64,000 nt of DNA. Origin: Bacillota bacterium (GTDB lineage: Bacteria; Bacillota; Clostridia; Monoglobales; Firm-18). Under the pieces are notes generated by a model that was given only the letters and a program-made list of their open reading frames with translations, was not told the DNA's origin and made no database searches. How positions within the stretch are numbered: the first letter of the stretch is position 1; every line of letters starts with the position of its first letter. A program made the position numbers and the translations under genes. The stretch lies in contig JALOAJ010000003.1 of NCBI GenBank assembly GCA_023228885.1, positions 61,677 through 125,676 on the forward strand, written 5' to 3'. This document shows, piece by piece, positions 32,962-40,997 of the stretch.

Positions 32962-35127
32962 TTGTTGGGATATAAAGCGAAAAGATTTGAAATAAACTTA
33001 ATCATTTCATACGCTGTTATCATTGCTATGATAGCGCTGGTAATAGGTGTTGCTTATACCTTTTATTTTCTTAACGAATATACCGGCGAAGTAGTTGCGG
33101 TAAACAATCAAAAAATTGAAAGCATATCGGAATTGCTCCATAAAATGCTTGTTATGAGCGCAGAATACACCGTTACAGCTATATCGGGAACAGGCGCCAG
33201 CAATAGCGAGCTGCAAACTATTATTAAATTTCCTGAACTGGTAGATGCCGTTACCATTAAGCGAGCTTATGATTTTTTAGGTGATTTGGTAAACCAGAGG
33301 ATGGATGTTTTACATCATATCGATGTGTATATGCCAAGCCAAAAAATGTTAGTATCTTCCCTGTATGGCAGCAAAAGTTTGGAAAGTCAGGGCGGAGGCA
33401 TCACTTTGGAATGGCTTGAAAATGCCTGCAAATCCACGGCTAAAAGAAAGTGGTCTGAAATTTCCGAGGATACGTTATACAGCGGCTCTCCGGAGCTGCT
33501 CGTGTATATGCAGGGAATGGCTCTTGCCTCGGATTTGGCAAACAGCAGGGCAATTTTTGTTATTTACTTTAAAAAAGATGCAATTTCCAAAATAATGCAG
33601 CAGGGGAGTTTGAATAATATTTTGCTGGATAACGAACAGAACATTCTTATGGGGGGCGCAATCAATCAAAGAATTCCCATTGATGAGGCGGCAAAATTTA
33701 TTCGGGGAAATTCTATGTCTGCGCGCAATAAAATAAACAAGGCTTCCATCGACGGCAAAGACTATATTGTTTCCGAGGCGTCAATTCTTGCGTCAGGGCT
33801 TACCCTTTATAATTTTTGGCCCTTTGACTTAATAAAAATTCGCCAGACCCAAATGTTAAGTATTTTTTCACTTGTGTTAGGTGTTATTATTATGCTGGGA
33901 AGCCTTCTTTCGTATTTGTTTTTTAAAGGGCTTTCAAAGCCTTTGGTTTTGCTTTCGGAAAACAGTCAGATTATTAAAAAGAACATCCTGTTGGATGCCG
34001 TTAATAAAAGGCTTTCACACAAAGAGGCGAATTTGCGGTTGGGGATTATTGGCAAGCAACTTCCATATGCTTATTTTGGAGTTGTTCTTATAGATTTTGC
34101 GGAACTTCAACAAACTTCCGACTATAAAATGCATCAGGTTGTACTTTTCGATTTTATTGAAAAACTGGAAAAGTATAATGTGCCGCAGACGCTTTGCATT
34201 GCTGCGGATACCGGTGAAACGGGAATATTTGTGCTTGTAAATAGTGTGAAAGAGGATATTTCCGAGTTTATAGACTACGCTCAAAAAATGCTTAATAAGC
34301 ATGCAAATAATGTTATTTGCTATGCGGGAGCAACCAATGAAATTTATCATCTTAGCGCCCTTTATGATTCATGCCATATTATGAAGAAATTTGCTTATTT
34401 TTTCCCGAAACAAGGCGTTATTAAAGATGTAAATCTTACGCAACGGGAAGAGAGCAGGGAGGAATTTCCGCTTGCACTGATTTTGAATTTTCAAACGGCG
34501 CTGGCAAAGCATAATACAAGTGAAATGGAAGAAGCGTTTGGCGTTATTAAAAATGAGATGCAGACGGGTGACTACTCTTATAATGTTTGTCAAAATGCGT
34601 TAATGTTTATCGCTAATGAACTATCCAAATTTTTAATTCACAACGGCATTAAATCGTCCGAGGTTATTGATGATACCATGCTTTCGGATTTTAGTAAAAT
34701 CAAGAACATTGATGCCTTTTCGGATTGGGTTTTTTCGGTTTATGCAGGCGCTATGAATATTGTTAGAACAAGAAATGATAAAAGGAATGACACCCTTATA
34801 GAAAGGGCGTGTTTATTTGTAGATAAAAACCTATCCCAAGGGGTAGGGGTGGCGGAAATTGCAGACCATGTGGAACTGAATGCACAGTATTTCGGCAGGT
34901 TGTTTCGCGAAGCCATGGGAATAAGCGCACGAGACTATGTTAGCATGAAGCAAATTGAAAAAGCAGCGTTTCTTTTGAAGACAACTTCTTTAAATATAAA
35001 GGACATTGCGGACTCATGCGGTTTTGGCAGCGGCAATTATCTTATAAAAAAGTTTAAAAAAGCATATGGTGTTACGCCTAACAGCTATCGAACAAGCCAA
35101 AAGGCAAACACACGAAATAGCTTATAA
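32962..35127 (+). CDS. Membrane-bound AraC-family sensor-regulator
   Basis: A 721-residue regulator. Two transmembrane segments (about 14-38 and 293-320) enclose an extracellular sensor region, and the C-terminal ~100 residues are an AraC double helix-turn-helix (VAEIADHVELNAQYFGRLF and IKDIADSCGFGSGNYLIKKF, ending in YGVTPNSYR). Such proteins sense extracellular sugars and activate nearby transport and enzyme genes. It follows the GH4 gene by 12 bases. The start is TTG 32962 (or TTG 32965, one codon on, 8 bases from AGGAGG). It is a candidate activator of the paired sites at 6906 and 14064. Confidence 0.88.
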   Translation: MLGYKAKRFEINLIISYAVIIAMIALVIGVAYTFYFLNEYTGEVVAVNNQKIESISELLHKMLVMSAEYTVTAISGTGASNSELQTIIKFPELVDAVTIKRAYDFLGDLVNQRMDVLHHIDVYMPSQKMLVSSLYGSKSLESQGGGITLEWLENACKSTAKRKWSEISEDTLYSGSPELLVYMQGMALASDLANSRAIFVIYFKKDAISKIMQQGSLNNILLDNEQNILMGGAINQRIPIDEAAKFIRGNSMSARNKINKASIDGKDYIVSEASILASGLTLYNFWPFDLIKIRQTQMLSIFSLVLGVIIMLGSLLSYLFFKGLSKPLVLLSENSQIIKKNILLDAVNKRLSHKEANLRLGIIGKQLPYAYFGVVLIDFAELQQTSDYKMHQVVLFDFIEKLEKYNVPQTLCIAADTGETGIFVLVNSVKEDISEFIDYAQKMLNKHANNVICYAGATNEIYHLSALYDSCHIMKKFAYFFPKQGVIKDVNLTQREESREEFPLALILNFQTALAKHNTSEMEEAFGVIKNEMQTGDYSYNVCQNALMFIANELSKFLIHNGIKSSEVIDDTMLSDFSKIKNIDAFSDWVFSVYAGAMNIVRTRNDKRNDTLIERACLFVDKNLSQGVGVAEIADHVELNAQYFGRLFREAMGISARDYVSMKQIEKAAFLLKTTSLNIKDIADSCGFGSGNYLIKKFKKAYGVTPNSYRTSQKANTRNSL

Positions 35128-35185
35128 ACTGCCGCATCAAGCCGCAAGGGCAGAAGGTCTGCTTAAACGCTTTGTTTTAAAACCT

Positions 35186-36484
35186 TTATATTGCTTTTCC
35201 GAAAAAGGCATTTGCAAATTCATCTACCCGATTGGAAATGCCTTTCAGTAGTTGAGGAGCTTGTTTATTGCCGCATATATAATCTTTCATCAATAATCCT
35301 TCCTCTATACATAGTTCATCGTGAATGGGAAAGTAGCGCTCCATTAAAAAGCGTGTGTATTTGACTAATCGCAGCGGTCCATATACTCTAAAATCTTCTT
35401 TTGAAAAACCTTCGACAGCAACACTAAGCAGCCCCTTGATTGCACCGCAAATAGAATCCAATTCTAAATCCTTTGAAAAAACAATGGTTTTAACCGCATC
35501 AAAATTCCTTGGCGGCTCTGTTCCATGGGAATCGCTTGAACCAACAATGGGAATTTTTTTACCTGCGGCGCGCTGGTCGTGGTATAGGGCAACTTGCATA
35601 TTGTTTCTTTGCACATTGCCGGAATTTAATACTTCAAAAGCATCATAACAGCCCGCTTCAAGGATATATTCTGCCATGTTGCTTTGCACATGGTATATGT
35701 CACGAGAAATCCAAAATGGATGCACATATATTGATAAGCCGCCGCTTTTTTTAATGTTTTCATGAATCCATTTGCGATAGGCGAATTCCAACGAATTTAT
35801 ACCATCGGGCACATCAATGCTTTTGGCATATTGCTCAATTTCAGCATCATATTCGGATTTATTATCGTGGTATAAAGAATTTATGCTGTAACCTCCGCCG
35901 AAATTTACGCTGTGTATATGTCCTGTGGGAACATGCACTTCTTCACCAAAGAAAAGCTTTAAATTAATAGGCATGTCCTTATACTTATCCATAGCTTCTT
36001 TTGAGGGCTCCCAGCGATGATGGTCGGTGATGGCAATAAAGTCGAACCCCTTTTTTCTGTAATTTGCAGCAACAATCGCAGGTTCTTCCCTGCCGTCGGA
36101 ACGAGAGGTGTGAATATGAAGGTCTCCTTTATAGGGGGATAGCTCATATAAATCGGAGCTTAGGGAATATATATAAAATTTTTTGCAAAAATCGCTTTCC
36201 GGTTTTTCTATTTTGATTACCCACTCCTGCTCATTTTCAAAGGTATATGTAAAACTGATGCTTCCATTTTTGGGTTTTGTTGTAATCACATCATATTTTG
36301 CAACCTCACCTTCTTTAAAGGGGGCAACTCCATTGCAAATATCCATTGGAATCAATGTAACGGTATACCCGCTTTCATCTTCAAAATGCGCGTGTTCCCC
36401 TAAGGGGAAAATTAGAACATTTGTTTTGACACCTTTTTGAACAACGCTGGGTAAAACCCTGTAATTAGCTAATTCACCATTCAT
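35186..36484 (-). CDS. PHP-domain CehA/McbA-family metallohydrolase
   Basis: A 432-residue protein on the minus strand, convergent with the preceding regulator gene. The C-terminal two thirds form a PHP metal-hydrolase domain: GDLHIHTSRSDG, AITDHH, EVHVPTGHIH and IVGSSDSHG supply the metal ligands. The N-terminal ~120 residues are a beta-sandwich. CehA-type proteins are annotated as phosphoesterases or hydrolases, but substrates are mostly unknown. No signal peptide is seen. The start has AAAGGAG upstream and a consensus promoter at 36515-36543. It is divergent from the deoR gene. Confidence 0.85.
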   Translation of the reverse strand: MNGELANYRVLPSVVQKGVKTNVLIFPLGEHAHFEDESGYTVTLIPMDICNGVAPFKEGEVAKYDVITTKPKNGSISFTYTFENEQEWVIKIEKPESDFCKKFYIYSLSSDLYELSPYKGDLHIHTSRSDGREEPAIVAANYRKKGFDFIAITDHHRWEPSKEAMDKYKDMPINLKLFFGEEVHVPTGHIHSVNFGGGYSINSLYHDNKSEYDAEIEQYAKSIDVPDGINSLEFAYRKWIHENIKKSGGLSIYVHPFWISRDIYHVQSNMAEYILEAGCYDAFEVLNSGNVQRNNMQVALYHDQRAAGKKIPIVGSSDSHGTEPPRNFDAVKTIVFSKDLELDSICGAIKGLLSVAVEGFSKEDFRVYGPLRLVKYTRFLMERYFPIHDELCIEEGLLMKDYICGNKQAPQLLKGISNRVDEFANAFFGKAI

Positions 36485-36514
36485 AATACATACGCTCCTT
36501 TATGTGTTTTTTAA

Positions 36515-36543
36515 ATTATATCATAATAAAAAACATAAGTCAA
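36515..36543 (-). promoter_or_regulatory. Promoter of the PHP hydrolase gene
   Basis: On the minus strand, TTGACT (36543-36538) and TATAAT (36520-36515) are separated by 17 bases. The -35 forms the left arm of an inverted repeat shared with the divergent promoter. Confidence 0.75.
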
Positions 36544-36578
36544 CGCAAAACAATAAATCTGTGTTGACTAATGTTGGT
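36531..36578. promoter_or_regulatory. Candidate DeoR operator between divergent promoters
   Basis: Arms AACATAAGTCAACGC (plus strand, about 36532-36546) and its near-complement GTGTTGACTAATGTT (36561-36575) form an inverted repeat, 13 of 15 positions matching. Each arm covers one of the two -35 boxes, so one bound dimer could shut both promoters. The DeoR gene next to it is the obvious candidate ligand-responsive repressor. Confidence 0.5.
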
Positions 36579-36592
36579 ATATGTGATATTAT
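36564..36592 (+). promoter_or_regulatory. Promoter of the deoR-MFS operon
   Basis: TTGACT (36564-36569) and TATTAT (36587-36592) with a 17-base spacer, 20 bases before the deoR start codon. Confidence 0.7.
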
Positions 36593-36611
36593 ATAATTGG
36601 GGGTATGAAAA

Positions 36612-37412
36612 ATGCTATCAAGTGAGCGTCAAGATAAAATCAGCGAAATTATATTGCGAGAGGGCAAAGCGCATATAAAAAATTTGTCAGCTTTGTTTGG
36701 CGTAACCGGCGAAACTATTCGAAGGGATTTGAACGAGCTTGCTAAGGAAAATAAAATTAAAAAGGTGCATGGAGGGGCAATTGCAATAAAACGCCCCTTA
36801 AGGCAAGAAAGCTATGCCCGGCGGCTTAAAAGGAACATCGAAGAAAAGCGCCGAATAGGTAAATATGCTGCGCAATTTATTTCCGATAATGATGTTATTG
36901 CAATTGATTTTGGCGCTGCGACCGAAAGTTTAGCGCAAGCAATATTTAATGTTCATAATATAAAAATTCTTACAAATTCTATACACATTGCCGGAATTTT
37001 GGCGAAAAAACATGAGCATGGCGATTTTACCGGGAGCATTATATTGCTGGGCGGTGAGGTTGACTGTGACAACGAATGTGCTGTTGGTCCTATGACCAAC
37101 GAGATGCTTAAGCCTTTTATAGTGGATAAAGCCTTTATTGGGGCGACCTCCATTTCGTCTAAAGGGATTATGGCTTGGGATGCAAATATAGGCATATTCG
37201 CCTCTTTGTTAATTAAAAAAGCGGGAGAGGTGTATATTTTAGCGGAAAGCAGTAAGTTTGGCAAAGAAACATTTTACACCATTTGCGGTTTGGAATCTGC
37301 CGACCATATTGTTACGGATAATCGGGAACCTATCGACCAGGAAATTATAAAAACGGCAAATGCTTGCAACACACAGCTTCATGTGATTGACATGGAAGGG
37401 GTTATGACTTGA
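36612..37412 (+). CDS. DeoR-family transcriptional regulator
   Basis: A 266-residue repressor-type protein. Residues 1-57 form the winged helix-turn-helix (IKNLSALFGVTGETIRRDLNELA, then KVHGGAI), and residues about 75-235 form the DeoR sugar-phosphate sensor domain (AIDFGAATESLA, LLGGEVD, ILAESSKFG). It is co-transcribed with the MFS transporter gene (overlap TTGA) and divergent from the PHP hydrolase gene, so these three probably form one small regulon that responds to a phosphorylated sugar. Confidence 0.93.
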   Translation: MLSSERQDKISEIILREGKAHIKNLSALFGVTGETIRRDLNELAKENKIKKVHGGAIAIKRPLRQESYARRLKRNIEEKRRIGKYAAQFISDNDVIAIDFGAATESLAQAIFNVHNIKILTNSIHIAGILAKKHEHGDFTGSIILLGGEVDCDNECAVGPMTNEMLKPFIVDKAFIGATSISSKGIMAWDANIGIFASLLIKKAGEVYILAESSKFGKETFYTICGLESADHIVTDNREPIDQEIIKTANACNTQLHVIDMEGVMT

Positions 37413-38665
37413 AAAGTGAGGGTCGTGAAGTAAAAAATGCAATATGGGTAGGAGCAGCCACTTTTTTTGCTTATGCGGCTTGTTATGGCGCAAGAAATGT
37501 TTTAAGCGCAATTATGCCTCAAATGATAAATGAAAAGGTTTTTACGCATGAGGCCTTTGGCGGTATGGCAAGCTCCTTTTTTCTTACATATGGAATAGGT
37601 CAGCTAATCAATGGTTTGATTGGCAATAAAATAAAGACAAAATATATGGTTACCATCGGGCTTTTTATGTCAGCAATTTTGGTTGCGGCTTTTCCCCTTT
37701 GCGGTTCCGTTCAGGTTTCTGTGCTATTATGGGGCTTTTGCGGCTTTTTGTGCTCTATGCTTTGGGGGCCTATCTCAAAATTGGTAGGAGAAAATACCGC
37801 GCCGCATTTAAGCAGAATTGTAATGACCGCCCTAAGCGTTGCTTCTATTGTCGGTACGGCATTAGCTTATTTGCTTGCTGCCATAAGTTTTAGGAATGGC
37901 AATTGGAAAATAGGGTTTTATATCACCGGGGCGCTGCTTGCGGTTATTTCGGTTTTATGGTATCTCTGCAATGTTTGGATGGAAAGAGCGGCTATTATAA
38001 AAACATATAAGCCTGTGCAAAAGGAGCGACCTCATCAAAATAAACTAAAACATCTTTTTACCCGGGGCTTTATATTTATGATGATTGTTACCATGTTAAA
38101 CGGTATAATACGAAACGCCGTTTCTTTTTGGATTCCCGCCTTTATATCAGATAAACTGAAGATAGAAATTGAATGGGTTGCCGCCGTTTCGTCCGTTTTG
38201 CCTGTTTTTAACTTGTTGGGGTCTTTTTCGTCCATTTATCTTCTCAAATTTATTCAGCATGATGAGAAAAAATTATGTTGGTGGTTTTTTATACTTGCAA
38301 CAGTAATGTTTGGGGTTCTTTATTTGATTGGTGAAAGGTTGGCGCTGTTGTCCATTGTAACCTTGTTTATAGCAAACGCTGCAATGGTAGCAGTTTGTAA
38401 TTTGATTTTTAGCGTATATGCGATGCGGTTTGCTGACACCGGCAAGCTATCGGGGATTTCCGGGTTTTTGGATTTTACAGCATATATGTCCGCAGCGGGA
38501 GCAAGCATTATTTTTGCAAAAATGTCAGTTATTAGCTGGAACATTGTTATGTTGGCTTGGCTTGTTACCGCATTTATCGGAATGATATTTGCCTATGCTT
38601 CATATAGGCATGACAATGTCGTAAAGTATATTGCCTGCAACGCGAAAGAGCCTGCCGCGCAGTAG
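37409..38665 (+). CDS. MFS transporter, organophosphate/sugar-phosphate (OPA) type
   Basis: A 418-residue membrane protein with about 12 transmembrane segments. FFAYAACYGARNVLSAIMP at the N-terminus and the G-I-G-Q-L-I-N-G segment resemble the GlpT/UhpT/UhpC branch of the major facilitator superfamily, which exchanges organic phosphates for phosphate. The start is TTG 37409, overlapping the deoR stop by 4 bases, with GGAAGGGG upstream. DeoR control supports a phosphorylated sugar or glycerol-phosphate-like substrate. Confidence 0.85.
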   Translation: MKSEGREVKNAIWVGAATFFAYAACYGARNVLSAIMPQMINEKVFTHEAFGGMASSFFLTYGIGQLINGLIGNKIKTKYMVTIGLFMSAILVAAFPLCGSVQVSVLLWGFCGFLCSMLWGPISKLVGENTAPHLSRIVMTALSVASIVGTALAYLLAAISFRNGNWKIGFYITGALLAVISVLWYLCNVWMERAAIIKTYKPVQKERPHQNKLKHLFTRGFIFMMIVTMLNGIIRNAVSFWIPAFISDKLKIEIEWVAAVSSVLPVFNLLGSFSSIYLLKFIQHDEKKLCWWFFILATVMFGVLYLIGERLALLSIVTLFIANAAMVAVCNLIFSVYAMRFADTGKLSGISGFLDFTAYMSAAGASIIFAKMSVISWNIVMLAWLVTAFIGMIFAYASYRHDNVVKYIACNAKEPAAQ

Positions 38666-38703
38666 GTTTGGGCATGTTAAATATAAGCGTCAAACTCAGT
38701 TTT

Positions 38704-38726
38704 AAGGCTTATCGTTCTGCCTTTTT
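38704..38726 (+). terminator. Weak intrinsic terminator after the MFS gene
   Basis: AAGGC/GCCTT (38704-38708 with 38719-38723) and a short T-tract. The stem is only 5 bp, so the call is tentative. Confidence 0.3.
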
Positions 38727-38787
38727 ATGACCGCAGGCTCTCTTGCCCTGTAATATGAGAAAAGGCCTATTATTTCATCTTCTTTTT

Positions 38788-38964
38788 CTATGTCATCATA
38801 ACATTCCAAAGGTTGCCGTTAAGGCCCTTGCAGCGTAACTCCCTCATGGCTTCTTGAATCAGGTTTAAACCAATCTTAGAAAGATATGTTTCCATCTTTG
38901 TAACGCTTGTTATAATATTTATCAGAGGTATTACATAGCTATTATCTATGATAATGTTTTTTGC
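38788..38964 (-). pseudogene. Possible minus-strand gene remnant in a gene-poor stretch
   Basis: The 580-base stretch 38666-39246 has no full gene. In it, one minus-strand frame stays open for 58 codons (38964 down to stop 38790-38788) and reads like protein (METYLSKIGLNLIQEAMREL is a plausible amphipathic helix), but it has no start codon near its beginning and is preceded directly by a stop. I recognise no family. It may be the tail of a decayed gene or chance. Confidence 0.25.
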
Positions 38965-39162
38965 CTAAAGATTTACAGTATTCATTATTTAAGTTATGCA
39001 TGGGAGGGTTTGCCTTGGTATCATATTATTTGCTGTTTTTTAAAAAAAAGGCACCCTGCCCGGAAATTGGCGAAAAGGTTGCGCAGGCAAGGAAAAACCA
39101 TCAGTCAAGCCATATAAGGGGTATAAACCTGTGAAAGTATACATTGCGTAAAAAAATGGTGA

Positions 39163-39191
39163 TTGACTTTGCAAGCCGCGTAAAGTATAGT
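39163..39191 (+). promoter_or_regulatory. Promoter of the cytoplasmic lyase gene
   Basis: TTGACT (39163-39168) and TATAGT (39186-39191), 17-base spacer, 55 bases before the chosen start codon. Confidence 0.7.
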
Positions 39192-39246
39192 GAAAATAGA
39201 GGTCAAGAGGTTTATACATAATTGATTGGTTAAGGGAGCTGGGCAT

Positions 39247-40920
39247 ATGCTTGTTTATGATGAGGGCTTTTGGAATAGCGTTGGGACGGATGAGAAATAT
39301 AGGCATTTAAGAGAAGCTGTTTGCGGCTTGCATGGGGAATGGACTGCCAAACCCCTTTTGCCTTTGTCGTACAGTAAATTTAAGCTGTATTTTGAAACGG
39401 GCGACAGAAAAATTTTTGGCGATGCATACTTTGATAGACGAAGGCAGCTTGAAGCTGCTGCGGTTATGTATCTTATTTATAAGCGTGAAGAATACCTTTT
39501 GCAGCTTGAAGATGTAATGTGGGCTATCTGCGACGAATATTCGTGGTCTCTCCCGGCGCATATTCATGCGACTGATGTGGAAGGCAGAATCAAGACAATT
39601 GATTTATTTGCATCCGAAACAAGTTTTTCTCTTAGCGAGATTGTTGCTCTTATTGGAGAAGCTTTGAGTGAAGAAGTGCGCAGCAGGGTTAAGTATGAGA
39701 TAGACCGAAGAATCATACGGCCGTTTTTAGACAAAAAATGGGGTTGGGAAGAAAGCCAAACTAATTGGGCCGCTGTGTGCGCCTGCCAGGTTGGCGGCAC
39801 ATTTTTGTACATGGCTCCCGAACTTTTTCCGAAGGTGCGTGAAAGAATAAGCAATACAATGGATTCGTTTTTAAGCGGCTTTGGCAATGACGGCGCTTGC
39901 ATCGAGGGTATTTCGTATTGGATTTACGGGTTTGGTCTTTTCACAATATATCAAGAGCTTTTATCCGGAATTGACCCAAATGCACTTGATATATTTAAAA
40001 CAGAGAAGGTTAAAAACATAGCGATGTTTTTTCAAAAGACATTTTTAAAAGGCGGCATTTCTATTACATTTGCCGACAGTCAGCCGCAAGCCCTGTATGA
40101 TATTGCGTTGAGTCACTACCTTAAAAGAATTTATAAGGATGAATTTAAAGTTCCGCCCTTTAAGTATCACCTGCCGTTAAAGAGAATAAACAGGTTTTCT
40201 TCTTTTGTTCGCGCTTTTTTGTATTATGACCCAAAGGATAATGCAGATGATTTTGAATATTCCGATGCATATTTTGAAGATGCGCAATGGTTTGTCAGGC
40301 AAAATGAAAGCTATTCCTTTGCCGCAAAAGGAGGGCATAATGCCGAATGGCATAATCATAACGATGTTGGAAGCTTTTTAGTGTGTGTAAACGAAAAACA
40401 GGTTTTATGCGATATCGGTGTGGGGTTATACACGCGAAAATATTTTCAACACGAAAATGGCAGATATGAGATTTTATGCAACAGGTCAAAGGGGCATAGC
40501 GTTCCGATAATCAATGGCAGGGAACAGTTGCACGGCGGTTGTTATGCCGCAAAGGATGTTATTTGCGATAAAAATAAGTTTTCTTTGGATATATTAGGCG
40601 CTTACGAGGAAGATGGAAGCCTAATACGGAGCTTTGAAACGCTTGATAAAAACATCATTATAACAGATACATATAACCTTACAAAAGAACCGTGTTCAAT
40701 TACGGAAAGGCTTGTTTCCTTTGAAAAGCCGCAAATAAAGCGCGGCGAAATTATATGGGATAAAGTTAAGCTTTTTTATTCTGCTGACATGCTCAATGTA
40801 GAGGTTACCGAAGATTATCATGAAAGTAATTTTTATGACGGAAGCGTTTATCTGATTGACTTTCAGGTAAAACTGCCTCGGAAAGAAATGAGCGTGACAT
40901 TAAACCTACAATTTCAATAG
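39247..40920 (+). CDS. Heparinase II/III-family polysaccharide lyase, cytoplasmic
   Basis: A 557-residue lyase with an N-terminal alpha/alpha toroid and a C-terminal beta-sandwich. Conserved elements shared with the two giant lyases at the right of the window are N173-W (QTNWAA), Y224 (EGISYW) and H369/H371 with N372-D373 (EWHNHNDVGS); in this family Asn, Tyr and His carry out beta-elimination next to a uronic acid. There is no signal peptide, so it would act on imported oligosaccharides. The start ATG 39247 has GGGAG 7 bases before it; the longer frame starts at 39226 without a site. Substrate not determinable; heparinoid, alginate-like or other uronate polymers are possible. Confidence 0.85.
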   Translation: MLVYDEGFWNSVGTDEKYRHLREAVCGLHGEWTAKPLLPLSYSKFKLYFETGDRKIFGDAYFDRRRQLEAAAVMYLIYKREEYLLQLEDVMWAICDEYSWSLPAHIHATDVEGRIKTIDLFASETSFSLSEIVALIGEALSEEVRSRVKYEIDRRIIRPFLDKKWGWEESQTNWAAVCACQVGGTFLYMAPELFPKVRERISNTMDSFLSGFGNDGACIEGISYWIYGFGLFTIYQELLSGIDPNALDIFKTEKVKNIAMFFQKTFLKGGISITFADSQPQALYDIALSHYLKRIYKDEFKVPPFKYHLPLKRINRFSSFVRAFLYYDPKDNADDFEYSDAYFEDAQWFVRQNESYSFAAKGGHNAEWHNHNDVGSFLVCVNEKQVLCDIGVGLYTRKYFQHENGRYEILCNRSKGHSVPIINGREQLHGGCYAAKDVICDKNKFSLDILGAYEEDGSLIRSFETLDKNIIITDTYNLTKEPCSITERLVSFEKPQIKRGEIIWDKVKLFYSADMLNVEVTEDYHESNFYDGSVYLIDFQVKLPRKEMSVTLNLQFQ

Positions 40921-40997
40921 GCCTAATAAAATCGGTTGATTTTCATCGGCGGGTAACACAGTCAAAGCCCGATAAATGAGAGAAGGAGCCATTGGTG

